A stretch of 12,755 nucleotides of DNA from CAYZXL01 sp964482435 (GTDB taxonomy: Bacteria; Auribacterota; JABMQX01), in NCBI GenBank assembly GCA_964482435.1, contig CAYZXL010000096.1, forward strand, positions 1 through 12,755, read 5' to 3'. The notes under the pieces are model-generated. The model was not told the DNA's origin. It saw nothing but the letters and a program-made list of their open reading frames with translations, and ran no database searches. The translations under genes were made by a program, and so were the position numbers. Below, piece by piece: positions 6,742 to 12,755 of the stretch (position 1 is the stretch's first letter; the number at the start of each line of letters is the position of its first letter).

Positions 6742-7824
6742 CTACTCGAAAGCGGCGTAAGGCCGGACCACATCGACTCCCGCAAGCTCGCTGGCCAAGG
6801 TGTAAATGAATTGCGTGGGTTGTGTGGCAAGAAACTCCTCTACAATCCACGCGTAACCACCTGCGACAATCTTGTCAAAGACGTCGGGCTTGTAACGGGT
6901 CACAGACCCCAGATAGAACATCACCGCGTATGCTGCTGCAAGCTGTGGCAACCTTTCTCTTTTGGGCAGTGTGCAGAAATAAAAGCGATAACCGGTTGAT
7001 GTCAAGATGCTCGACGCTCCTCTTTCGCGGAATTTCCCAGAGAGCGTCTTAATGGCACGGTCCACGCCTCTTTTCCGACCCGGCACTGGATCTGTCTCAA
7101 AACACATTTCCCCCTTTTCTTCGGACGCAACCTGTCGAGCGAACGAGTGAAAGCCTCGCTGAGTCCGAAAAGCCGGGAGCGTTGCCTGCACGTCCTTGTC
7201 CGGGTCCTTGAATGCCATGCGAGCCCAAACTTGTCCACGTCCAAGCCGCAACTCCACCCGAGATAGTGGCAAGTATCGCGGATCTTCTTTCTTGACGCGG
7301 GTGTACGTTCGATGAACGCTCGGCACCTGAGCCAGCAGGGCCACCACTTTGATGTCCCGTTGTTGACAAGCGTTTCCGCCCAGCACGCCGACGAGCTCCG
7401 GAAAGACCTCCGAGTGGTCTGTTGCTACTGGAAGAATCCGAACCTTTTGCCCTTCAAGACGAAGGCGCTGCTTTGTGTTCGCTTGAGGATCGCATATTCC
7501 GTGGTGCACTGCCGGTGGGATCTTGATCTTGCGCACCAAAAGAGCCGCCTTAACCAGATTGAGGAACGAGTAGTAATAGAGGAGAGGCTTCGATCCGAGG
7601 TGTGGATTGTGAGCCGCCTCGAAGAAATCAAAGGCTTGGTCTATATAGGCGAGAGCGGCTTTGTCCTCAGGCTGCGGGAGCTTATCGACCGCAAGGTTAC
7701 GCAAAAAGGCCCACGGATTTGCCGTCACTATTCGAGGGGTTCGCTTCTCGAAGAAAACGGGAAACCCCGTTGGATGTCTCGCAACCTGTTTCCCTTTTCG
7801 GGGTTGTGGGAACGGAGCTGGCAT
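6742..7824 (-). CDS. YaaC-like protein
   Basis: A 360-aa protein with the marks of the YaaC-like family. Near residues 60-100 it has a helical segment with PLLYYYSFLNLVKAALL. The C-terminal block, about residues 295-355, contains YAVMFYLGSVTRYKPDVFDK, WIVEEFLATQPTQF and LASELAGVDVVRPYA, the family's most typical region. The middle is less conserved and basic. The start at 7824 has GGGGAG about 6 nt upstream. No signal peptide or membrane segment. The biochemical role of YaaC-like proteins is not established; homologues are common in accessory and defence-type gene clusters. It is divergent from the TM0106-type nuclease gene (452 bp apart) and followed by cassette A2-B2. The family assignment comes from recalled motif patterns, not a search. 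Confidence 0.72.
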   Translation of the reverse strand: MPAPFPQPRKGKQVARHPTGFPVFFEKRTPRIVTANPWAFLRNLAVDKLPQPEDKAALAYIDQAFDFFEAAHNPHLGSKPLLYYYSFLNLVKAALLVRKIKIPPAVHHGICDPQANTKQRLRLEGQKVRILPVATDHSEVFPELVGVLGGNACQQRDIKVVALLAQVPSVHRTYTRVKKEDPRYLPLSRVELRLGRGQVWARMAFKDPDKDVQATLPAFRTQRGFHSFARQVASEEKGEMCFETDPVPGRKRGVDRAIKTLSGKFRERGASSILTSTGYRFYFCTLPKRERLPQLAAAYAVMFYLGSVTRYKPDVFDKIVAGGYAWIVEEFLATQPTQFIYTLASELAGVDVVRPYAAFE

Positions 7825-8276
7825 TGCTTCTCCCCAGTTTCTTAATCGGCAGTCAGGAGGAAGCGGGGCAGGCGATCCTGTGCAGCCATCCCACGACCGT
7901 TGGGAGCATTCTCTGCGGTCTTGACCGCGACGTCAAGCAGTTTTCAAATTCGTTGGCGTTGGACAAGGCAGATGGCAGTGGGGAAGTCAGCACGAGGCAT
8001 CCGTTTCCTTCCTCCTGCTGTCCTAACGCGCTCCCATTACCACCCCTTATCTCCCCCCCTCTTGACCAGCCGCTCCCTCTGTCTTTCCGCGACCACCTCG
8101 TTCTTTTCTTGTCAACTCCCTCAACGCAGCTTCAACTCGATCTTTCATGTACAGGCAACGACGGCTTGGTTTATGAAGCTTTTGATTTAGTCCTTAATCT
8201 TGCCTTGTGGCTCCCTTCCAGGCACAATGGAGAGGCAATCACGATAGTGGAGATTAGGCTCTTTAGGGGAGTTGAC
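7825..8276. other. Divergent intergenic region between YaaC-like and nuclease genes
   Basis: 452 bp between two divergent starts, so it must hold both promoters unless transcripts are longer. I found no convincing -35/-10 pair. It contains the B relic at 8047-8148 and adjacent C/T-rich DNA. A plus-strand frame stays open through it into the nuclease gene but looks non-coding. Confidence 0.5.
8047..8148 (-). pseudogene. Relic of cassette gene B (N-terminus only)
   Basis: A 33-codon frame starting MKDRVEAALREL, which aligns with MKEQIEIGLREL of B1, then diverging into a low-complexity R/G/K/E run and a stop. The flanking DNA at about 8060-8085 resembles sequence beyond the stop of B2 near 6025. 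This looks like a B copy with most of its middle deleted. Its A partner is not recognisable. Confidence 0.4.
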
Positions 8277-9737
8277 ATGATCACGTCAGATGACATCCAC
8301 TCCTTGTATCGGCCGAGCCTTTGCAGGAAACGCGTCTATCTTCTGGCAAATCGGCCGGAACTGGCTGCACCGCCTTCCGAGTACGACCAGCTCGTCATGG
8401 AGTGCGGCCTGAAGCATGAACAAGTCCATCTTGAGACATGTCCCCAAGCAGTTAAACCAGACTACCGTCCTGGAGATTTGAAGGCGGGTGCGGAAGCGAC
8501 TCGTGCATTACTTGAGAAGGGTACGCCGGTAATATATCAGGGAGTAGTATCTTCAGAGTTGGCGGGCTTAGCTGGAATCCCAGACTTCCTTATCCGGAAA
8601 GGGGAGAGTTACGTGCTGCAAGATACGAAGCTGGCTGTCAACCTCGAGAACCATCCTGAAATTCCGCTCCAGCTTTCCCTTTATGCTCGTGCTTTCGAAG
8701 ACAGGATGGGCAAAGCGGCCGCGGGGTTGAAAGTCGTCTTGGGAAACGGAAACGTCGAGGATATTGTCGTTGAAGACATCCAGGGGGTTGTCAAGGAGAT
8801 CGGCTCACTCAAGAAGGCCAAAGACGAGCCGGATGAAGCTGTTGGCTGGTCAAAGTGCGGCGAGTGTCCGTTTCGCGGATACTGTTGGGAAGCGGCGGAG
8901 AAGAACTGCGACCCTGCCGTGGTTTTCGGAGTCGACCAGAATCTAAGAAACACATTAGTCGAGGCTGGAATAGACACGTATCACAAGCTCCTTAACCTGC
9001 CGGTTGAGTCCCTTGCTGAGCTGCGCAAGCCTTGGGGAAAAAGAGAACAACGCGTGGGGAATAAGACAGCTGAAAACATCCACCGTCAGATCAGGGTACT
9101 GATCGGTGGAAAACACGAGGTGTTCGATGTTCCTCAGTTCCCTTCGGAAGGCCCATGCGTGTATTTCGACATTGAGTCTGACCCCCACGACGAAGGACTT
9201 GAGAACAAAGTCTATTTGTGGGGCGTGCTTGCCGACTGTGACGGCAGTTCCAGCCCAGAATACTGGGGCGAGTTAGCAGGGGTCGGGGAAGAAAACGATA
9301 AGCAAGCATGGTTTGACTTTCTCAATCAGTCAGAGAGCATATTTCGGCGCCTGGGCAACATCCCTTTCATCCACTACTCACCTTATGAGAAAACCTGGAC
9401 GCGAAAGTACATCGAGCGCTGGGGCGACCCAAACGGGATCGGTGGCCGAATCTCGACCCTTCTGTGGGACATGCAGGCCAAGGCGATCAAACCAGCTATC
9501 TGCTTGCCAATACCGTCCTACGGGCTGAAACACGTGGAAAAATATGCTGGCTTTGAGCGGGGACAGCAGGATTACGGCAGTCTTTGGTCGGTCGTTCGCT
9601 ACCACGAATGGCTCAAAGCGGCCACCGAAGACGACCGGCGGCTCATTGGACAAAAGCTGCTTCTCTACAACCGTGAAGACTGCGAGGCTATGCGGTACGT
9701 TCTGAACTGGCTGAAGCAGATCGTGCGCGGTCGCTAA
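8277..9737 (+). CDS. TM0106-type RecB-like nuclease with C-terminal RNase H-like (YprB-type) domain
   Basis: 486 aa from ATG at 8277, chosen because AGGGGAG lies 6 nt upstream and because the family starts just before the Y-x-P-S-x-C motif (YRPSLC, residues 11-16). The N-terminal PD-(D/E)XK Cas4/RecB-like domain has GIPD (D103), QDTK (D116, K118) and the QLSLYA motif (Q132). Cys16 and the cluster Cys194/197/203/211 would hold an iron-sulphur centre. A helix-hairpin-helix-like linker spans about 222-275. The C-terminal DEDD-type RNase H-like domain has FDIE (D298, E300), HYSPYE (366-371), LLWD (D398) and LYNREDC (463-469). All key residues are present, so both nuclease centres may be active. 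The role is probably DNA processing or repair; substrate unknown. It is the only clear plus-strand gene in the island, and its stop lies about 8 bp from the truncated B3 copy. Confidence 0.88.
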   Translation: MITSDDIHSLYRPSLCRKRVYLLANRPELAAPPSEYDQLVMECGLKHEQVHLETCPQAVKPDYRPGDLKAGAEATRALLEKGTPVIYQGVVSSELAGLAGIPDFLIRKGESYVLQDTKLAVNLENHPEIPLQLSLYARAFEDRMGKAAAGLKVVLGNGNVEDIVVEDIQGVVKEIGSLKKAKDEPDEAVGWSKCGECPFRGYCWEAAEKNCDPAVVFGVDQNLRNTLVEAGIDTYHKLLNLPVESLAELRKPWGKREQRVGNKTAENIHRQIRVLIGGKHEVFDVPQFPSEGPCVYFDIESDPHDEGLENKVYLWGVLADCDGSSSPEYWGELAGVGEENDKQAWFDFLNQSESIFRRLGNIPFIHYSPYEKTWTRKYIERWGDPNGIGGRISTLLWDMQAKAIKPAICLPIPSYGLKHVEKYAGFERGQQDYGSLWSVVRYHEWLKAATEDDRRLIGQKLLLYNREDCEAMRYVLNWLKQIVRGR

Positions 9738-9744
9738 ACCCGCT

Positions 9745-9890
9745 TCCTTCAAGCGATCTTGAAACCGAAACGACGGCGGAACATCTCTCCTCTCCTCCTG
9801 CTCCTTGAGCTTTTTCCATTCCAATAACTCCTTCATCCTCTTGATGCTCGCCCTGAACTCTCTCAAGCCAATCTCGATTTGGTTTCTCAT
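9745..9890 (-). pseudogene. Cassette gene B, copy 3, truncated at the nuclease gene
   Basis: Starts MRNQIEIGLREF and follows B1 and B2 for about 48 residues (through PPSFRFQDRLKEA). The homology then stops about 8 bp before the end of the nuclease gene. The frame stays open in the antisense of that gene down to 9378 (170 codons in total), but this extension is not B-like and is probably untranslated or meaningless. The second helix of B is lost. A DNA junction here is the simplest explanation. Confidence 0.65.
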
Positions 9891-9928
9891 CTACGTTGGA
9901 AGCTTTCCGCCCTTAAAAACCTATCGCT
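9891..9928 (-). promoter_or_regulatory. Conserved 38-bp A-B spacer, copy 3
   Basis: Same length as in the other copies. It carries TTTTTAA (9913-9919, minus strand) 22 nt before the B start and the GGAAGCTTTCC near-palindrome, although the B gene it would serve is truncated. Confidence 0.5.
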
Positions 9929-10117
9929 TCAGTATCCGTTGTTGCCGTAAAACTCGTCCATTTTCCACTCATCGTCATATCCTTGTTCCTTGCTCTCGTC
10001 GCATTCCCCGACCCTCTCCAGCATCTCCACGACGTTTCTGTCAATCGACCTCACGCTTCTCAAGATTTGTTCGAGCGTTTTCTTCTTCTCGTCTTGTGGT
10101 TCTTTTCTTGGTGTCAT
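9929..10117 (-). CDS. Cassette gene A, copy 3: 62-aa conserved small protein of unknown function
   Basis: 62 aa with the same invariant helix (ILRSVRSIDRNVVEMLER) and acidic aromatic tail (DEWKMDEFYGNNGY). About ten differences from A1, including VGEC in place of FEET after the helix. The ATG at 10117 matches the starts of A1 and A2; a longer in-frame start exists at 10201. No Shine-Dalgarno sequence; AT box TTATAAA 24 nt before the ATG. Intact although its B partner is broken, so A may work or persist alone. Confidence 0.7.
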   Translation of the reverse strand: MTPRKEPQDEKKKTLEQILRSVRSIDRNVVEMLERVGECDESKEQGYDDEWKMDEFYGNNGY

Positions 10118-10348
10118 TTCAGAGAGACAACGAAGGAGGGGTTTATAAGGTTTGCGGTGGAGGGTCCGAGACTCCCTGTGTCGTGTAAGCTCCGCAGGCA
10201 CTGGGATGGCGAAGGGTTTTCCGCTGTCGTGGAGTTTACGAGCGTTTCTTGGCTTTCGTTAAGAGTACACAGGTTAACATAATGAACTCCGGGAGGTGGT
10301 GACAAGGAAGGGGAAGCAAAATCCGACGGGTGGGTCAGCTCCGCGCCG
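10118..10348 (-). promoter_or_regulatory. Conserved leader of A copy 3 plus gene-free DNA
   Basis: 10118-10160 is the third copy of the A leader (AT box 10142-10148). The remainder to the stop of the 178-aa gene shows no gene and no clear terminator. A frame at 10114-10359 is open and overlaps the A3 start by 4 bases (ATGA), but its composition is unconvincing. Confidence 0.4.
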
Positions 10349-10885
10349 CTATTGGGCATCTCCTTTTCGCTGGTGGCAGGCGGCTTTTGCTCTTCGGAAT
10401 AGGTCCTTCAGCTCGGGCGGGACCCAAGGCTTCTGCTCGAGGTCTGTGTAGGCTTTTTGTAGCTTTTCGTACGAATGCTGAGTGATCTTGTGACGGTGAA
10501 AGACGAGAGCGCTGGCAATGGCGGCATAGTAAAGGACGATGGCGGCAGCCTGTTTGGCATTCGGGGGACAACGGCTGACCAATTCCTTGGTGTAGTCTTT
10601 CAGGGTTCTGATGACATTCAAATCGGTTTTTGGACTCAACAGGAGGTAACCGATGGTCTGGCCGTAGGCGGAAAGCATCTCGTCGCAGGGCCGTTTGAGG
10701 ATGGCGGGGATGGAATCGGACTTGGCGGGGTCGAGGGAAAGCTTTGCCCCGAGCATGTCCCGGAGTTCGTCCACAGGGGTTCGCGTGTCGGCGAGGTTGT
10801 TCTCGCGATCGTTCTTTTCCAGACCGATGGCCAAAAGGCGGGCGAGGCGTTTCGGGCTCACTCCGTATGTCGTTTCCTGTTTCAT
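10349..10885 (-). CDS. 178-aa helical protein, probable accessory of the ECF sigma module
   Basis: Starts MKQETTYGVSPKRLARLLA. A helical N-terminus of about 40 residues is followed by DELRDMLGAKLSLDP and an RTLKDYTKELV segment. A moderately hydrophobic helix follows (AAAIVLYYAAIASALVF, about residues 114-130), then HKITQHSYEKL and a C-terminal PWVPPELKDLF. The YYAAIASALVF helix is too short and too close to charged residues to be clearly transmembrane. I recall similar short proteins beside ECF sigma genes in Verrucomicrobiota-like genomes but cannot confirm it. It lies 130 bp downstream of the sigma gene on the same strand and is probably co-transcribed. The ribosome site is weak. An overlapping frame at 10335-10985 is Arg/Pro-rich and rejected. 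Confidence 0.68.
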   Translation of the reverse strand: MKQETTYGVSPKRLARLLAIGLEKNDRENNLADTRTPVDELRDMLGAKLSLDPAKSDSIPAILKRPCDEMLSAYGQTIGYLLLSPKTDLNVIRTLKDYTKELVSRCPPNAKQAAAIVLYYAAIASALVFHRHKITQHSYEKLQKAYTDLEQKPWVPPELKDLFRRAKAACHQRKGDAQ

Positions 10886-11015
10886 GCGTCCAACTTGTGT
10901 TTGTGCCCGGAGGCGTGGTTCCTTCCCACAGAAGTTTCCGCACCAAGCCTGCCAAAACTGCTGTCGCTTTACCCAGAGGCATCATGGCCCCTCACCAATA
11001 CATACACGCGTTTGG

Positions 11016-11792
11016 TCACAATCTTCCGCCACTTTTTGAAAGAATTTTCATGAGGTAGGCGATCTCAGCATCCACCTCCGTGTCGGAATCCACAAACTGT
11101 CGGACGTGGCACCGGAGCAGCACCCGGAAAAGCCGCCTGACTCTCGTGACCATTTTGGATGCCTTGCCTTTTTCTGGTATGGAGTGCTCCTGGCAAAGGT
11201 GGGAAAGAGAGGGAGGGGGCGTGTTATCTAAGATCGGTTGCAGGACTCTTGCGCGGAAGACCTCCCAGTGGGTGGCGTTGCCCGTTTCGTGACACTGTGC
11301 CGAGACCTCGGCGACTACCTGATCGAGCAGAGCCGAAGCCCAAACGTAATCAAAGACCTCCCCGGGTGTCGCATAGGGAACGGGGCCAGGCAGGTTGACC
11401 CAGTCAACCCCTTCGAGGCTCACCAGGCCGCCCTCTGGCATCCGCTGCTTTGCTACCCCGGCGCGGTGTACGTTGGACACGTATCGGTCCAGGCACCTCA
11501 CCAGAAATGTCCGGAACCGCCCTTTAGAGCGATCCGCCTGCTGAATGATCCCCTTGCCAAGAACGATTTCCTGAAAGAAACCCTGCGTTAGGTCCTTGGC
11601 CTCCTCGCTTTCGTAGCCCCTGCATCGGAGATAGCAAAAGACGGCCTTCCAGTACCTTTTCAAGAGCGCCGCTAAGGCCTCCTGCCCCTGCGGCTCATCG
11701 CTTGCCACCGCATTGAATATCTCAGTCCAGTGGGTCGTCTGGAATATCCCTCCGCGGCTACTCTCCTTTGTCTCATCAGCTTCCCTGGACAT
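11016..11792 (-). CDS. ECF-type RNA polymerase sigma factor
   Basis: 258 aa from ATG at 11792, which follows the upstream stop by 4 nt; the longer start at 11951 would lie inside the upstream gene. Sequence marks: FQTTHWTEI near residues 17-25, the opening typical of the ECF class found beside Ser/Thr kinases and TPR proteins in Planctomycetota and Verrucomicrobiota. Region 2 (about 44-112) has the core-binding helix EEAKDLTQGFFQEI and then GRFRTFLVRCLDRYVSN. Region 4 (about 190-245) is degenerate: a helix-turn-helix-like stretch around LCQEHSIPEKGKASKM is followed by the arginine-rich VTRVRRLFRVLLRCHVRQFV. It directs RNA polymerase to specific promoters. No anti-sigma factor is visible; activity may be controlled by phosphorylation or by the TPR partner. 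Cotranscription with the upstream gene is very likely. Confidence 0.86.
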   Translation of the reverse strand: MSREADETKESSRGGIFQTTHWTEIFNAVASDEPQGQEALAALLKRYWKAVFCYLRCRGYESEEAKDLTQGFFQEIVLGKGIIQQADRSKGRFRTFLVRCLDRYVSNVHRAGVAKQRMPEGGLVSLEGVDWVNLPGPVPYATPGEVFDYVWASALLDQVVAEVSAQCHETGNATHWEVFRARVLQPILDNTPPPSLSHLCQEHSIPEKGKASKMVTRVRRLFRVLLRCHVRQFVDSDTEVDAEIAYLMKILSKSGGRL

Positions 11793-11796
11793 TGAC

Positions 11797-12755
11797 CTAT
11801 TTCCCAGCTTGTGGAATCTCCTTCCTCTCCTCGCCCTGCTCTGCACGAAGAGACCTGACCTCAAAGAAATCGAACGATGCGTCAATTTCAGGGGCAATGG
11901 GACCTGAGCCGCTGTTGGCAAAAAGCCCCAGCCGTCGAACGGAGCCGTCACCCCATACAGCGCGACCCTGAAACACTCCGGCGCGGTCCAAAATCATGGG
12001 TGTCATCGGGAGAAAGGTGTCACCGTCCGAACTCGTATGAAAGGTATAGCGATTCCCTCGCTTGATGGCGCGAAGCCACACCCGCTCCGCTGCCGGGCTC
12101 GCACGAAAGTACACATTGATGAGGTGCCCCTCGGTCTCAGTGCCGACGTCGAAAAAAGGCGCGCCGACGAGCATATTCCATCCATAGACTAACTTCAGCC
12201 AGTTGTCGTCGTCGTTGTAGCAAACCAAGCCCGCTTGATGGAAATTGGCCGCAGGCTTGAAACCCGACAAACAGGTCGTGAGTTGAAAGTCTTGCCCGGT
12301 GACTGCTGGACAATCCACGAGGAGCAGGTTTTCATAATCATCGGAGCCGAGCTGGCCGTGCTGGGTCGTGATTGTGAGGCTCCCCTGGTTTTTCGATAAC
12401 GAGTAGTGCGACGGATCGGGCTTGAGTATGTCCCAATCAAGGCTCAGGCCCCCGTCAAAACCATCGTAGGCCGACACGGCCCCGCTTTCAGCCGGGGGCA
12501 GCACAGCGAACACACCATCTACATTGCCTTTCGCCCAGACCGTCTCCGGGTGGTTCTCACCCTGAGTTTCGCGGCGAATTTCGTAGATTTGCCGGTTGAT
12601 TGTCTGGGCCTCATCAAGCATACCTGTCGTTCGGAGCACGCGGGCGAGGGAGTTCATTGCCACCAGCGTTTCCGGGTGCCGCTCGCCAGAGGCACGGCGG
12701 CGAATCTCGAGAGCTTCTCTCCACCTGGCTTCCGCCTCCTTCAGCCACCCGCTTT
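11797..12755 (-). CDS. TPR (kinesin-light-chain type) protein with C-terminal DUF1349-like beta-sandwich (5' end outside window)
   Basis: Open from the right edge to TAG at 11797-11799, 318 visible residues. The first 75 or so form about two 42-residue TPR units with the kinesin-light-chain signature (EALEIRRRASGERHPETL, then IYEIRRETQGENHPETV). After a short linker, about residues 105-305 resemble DUF1349 / concanavalin-like sandwich domains: DGFDGGLSLDWDIL, a QAGLVCYNDDDNWLKLVYGW strand pair, YTFHTSSDGDTF and a closing FDFFEVRSL. TPRs bind proteins and the sandwich may bind carbohydrate or another ligand. In this ECF context such proteins often begin with a Ser/Thr kinase domain; that part would lie to the right and is not seen. 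Reading order is this gene, then the sigma factor. Confidence 0.78.
   Translation of the reverse strand, partial: SGWLKEAEARWREALEIRRRASGERHPETLVAMNSLARVLRTTGMLDEAQTINRQIYEIRRETQGENHPETVWAKGNVDGVFAVLPPAESGAVSAYDGFDGGLSLDWDILKPDPSHYSLSKNQGSLTITTQHGQLGSDDYENLLLVDCPAVTGQDFQLTTCLSGFKPAANFHQAGLVCYNDDDNWLKLVYGWNMLVGAPFFDVGTETEGHLINVYFRASPAAERVWLRAIKRGNRYTFHTSSDGDTFLPMTPMILDRAGVFQGRAVWGDGSVRRLGLFANSGSGPIAPEIDASFDFFEVRSLRAEQGEERKEIPQAGK

Larger units (their letters stand above)
9745..10160 (-). repeat. A-B cassette, copy 3, missing most of B and the tail
   Basis: Leader, gene A, spacer and the first 48 codons of B are present. The remainder is replaced by the convergent nuclease gene. Confidence 0.65.

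Noticed and set aside
7602..8276. Plus-strand frame open upstream of and in frame with the nuclease gene (225 extra codons)
   Set aside because: It is antisense to the YaaC-like gene, has unlikely composition through the gap, and the family N-terminus plus a strong ribosome site fix the start at 8277.
10335..10985. 216-codon minus-strand frame overlapping the 178-aa gene
   Set aside because: Very rich in Arg, Pro and His, as expected of an out-of-frame reading of a GC-rich gene.
11793..11951. Longer start for the sigma factor
   Set aside because: It would overlap the TPR protein gene by about 155 bases, and the added residues are not sigma-like.

Overview
The window looks like accessory DNA from an uncultured bacterium. 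Three things suggest the Planctomycetota / Verrucomicrobiota / Lentisphaerota type or a similar environmental phylum: a large secreted tandem parallel beta-helix protein with calcium-binding spacers; an ECF sigma factor of the class that opens with a TTHW motif and is known mainly from such phyla; and a kinesin-light-chain-type TPR protein beside it. The phylum is inferred. No rRNA, tRNA, transposase, integrase or CRISPR array was seen.

Layout. (1) 1-3205, minus strand: a very large secreted right-handed beta-helix protein made of at least three tandem units, running off the left edge. (2) 3444-10117: a mosaic island in which a pair of unrecognised small genes (called A, 62 aa, and B, about 100-120 aa, always A then B on the minus strand) occurs three times, with a further B relic. 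The pairs alternate with single unrelated genes: an unknown 392-aa protein, a YaaC-like protein and a TM0106-type RecB-like/RNase H-like nuclease. Debris with coding character on the plus strand lies between them. (3) 10349-12755, minus strand: a regulatory module of a TPR plus DUF1349-like beta-sandwich protein (running off the right edge), an ECF sigma factor starting 4 nt after it, and a 178-aa helical protein downstream.

How the genes fit together. The TPR/beta-sandwich protein and the sigma factor are almost certainly one operon, probably with the 178-aa gene. The YaaC-like and TM0106-type genes are divergently arranged around a 452-bp gap that holds a B relic. Families like these are often found among defence or DNA-processing genes, but nothing here proves a defence role. 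The most unusual feature is the repeated A-B cassette. It has conserved non-coding DNA upstream of A and between A and B, no Shine-Dalgarno sequences, and AT-rich boxes at a fixed 22-24 nt before each ATG. The neighbouring beta-helix, ORF392, YaaC and TM0106 genes all have good Shine-Dalgarno sites. One cassette copy is cut off within a few bases of the nuclease stop codon, so the cassettes may mark recombination junctions.
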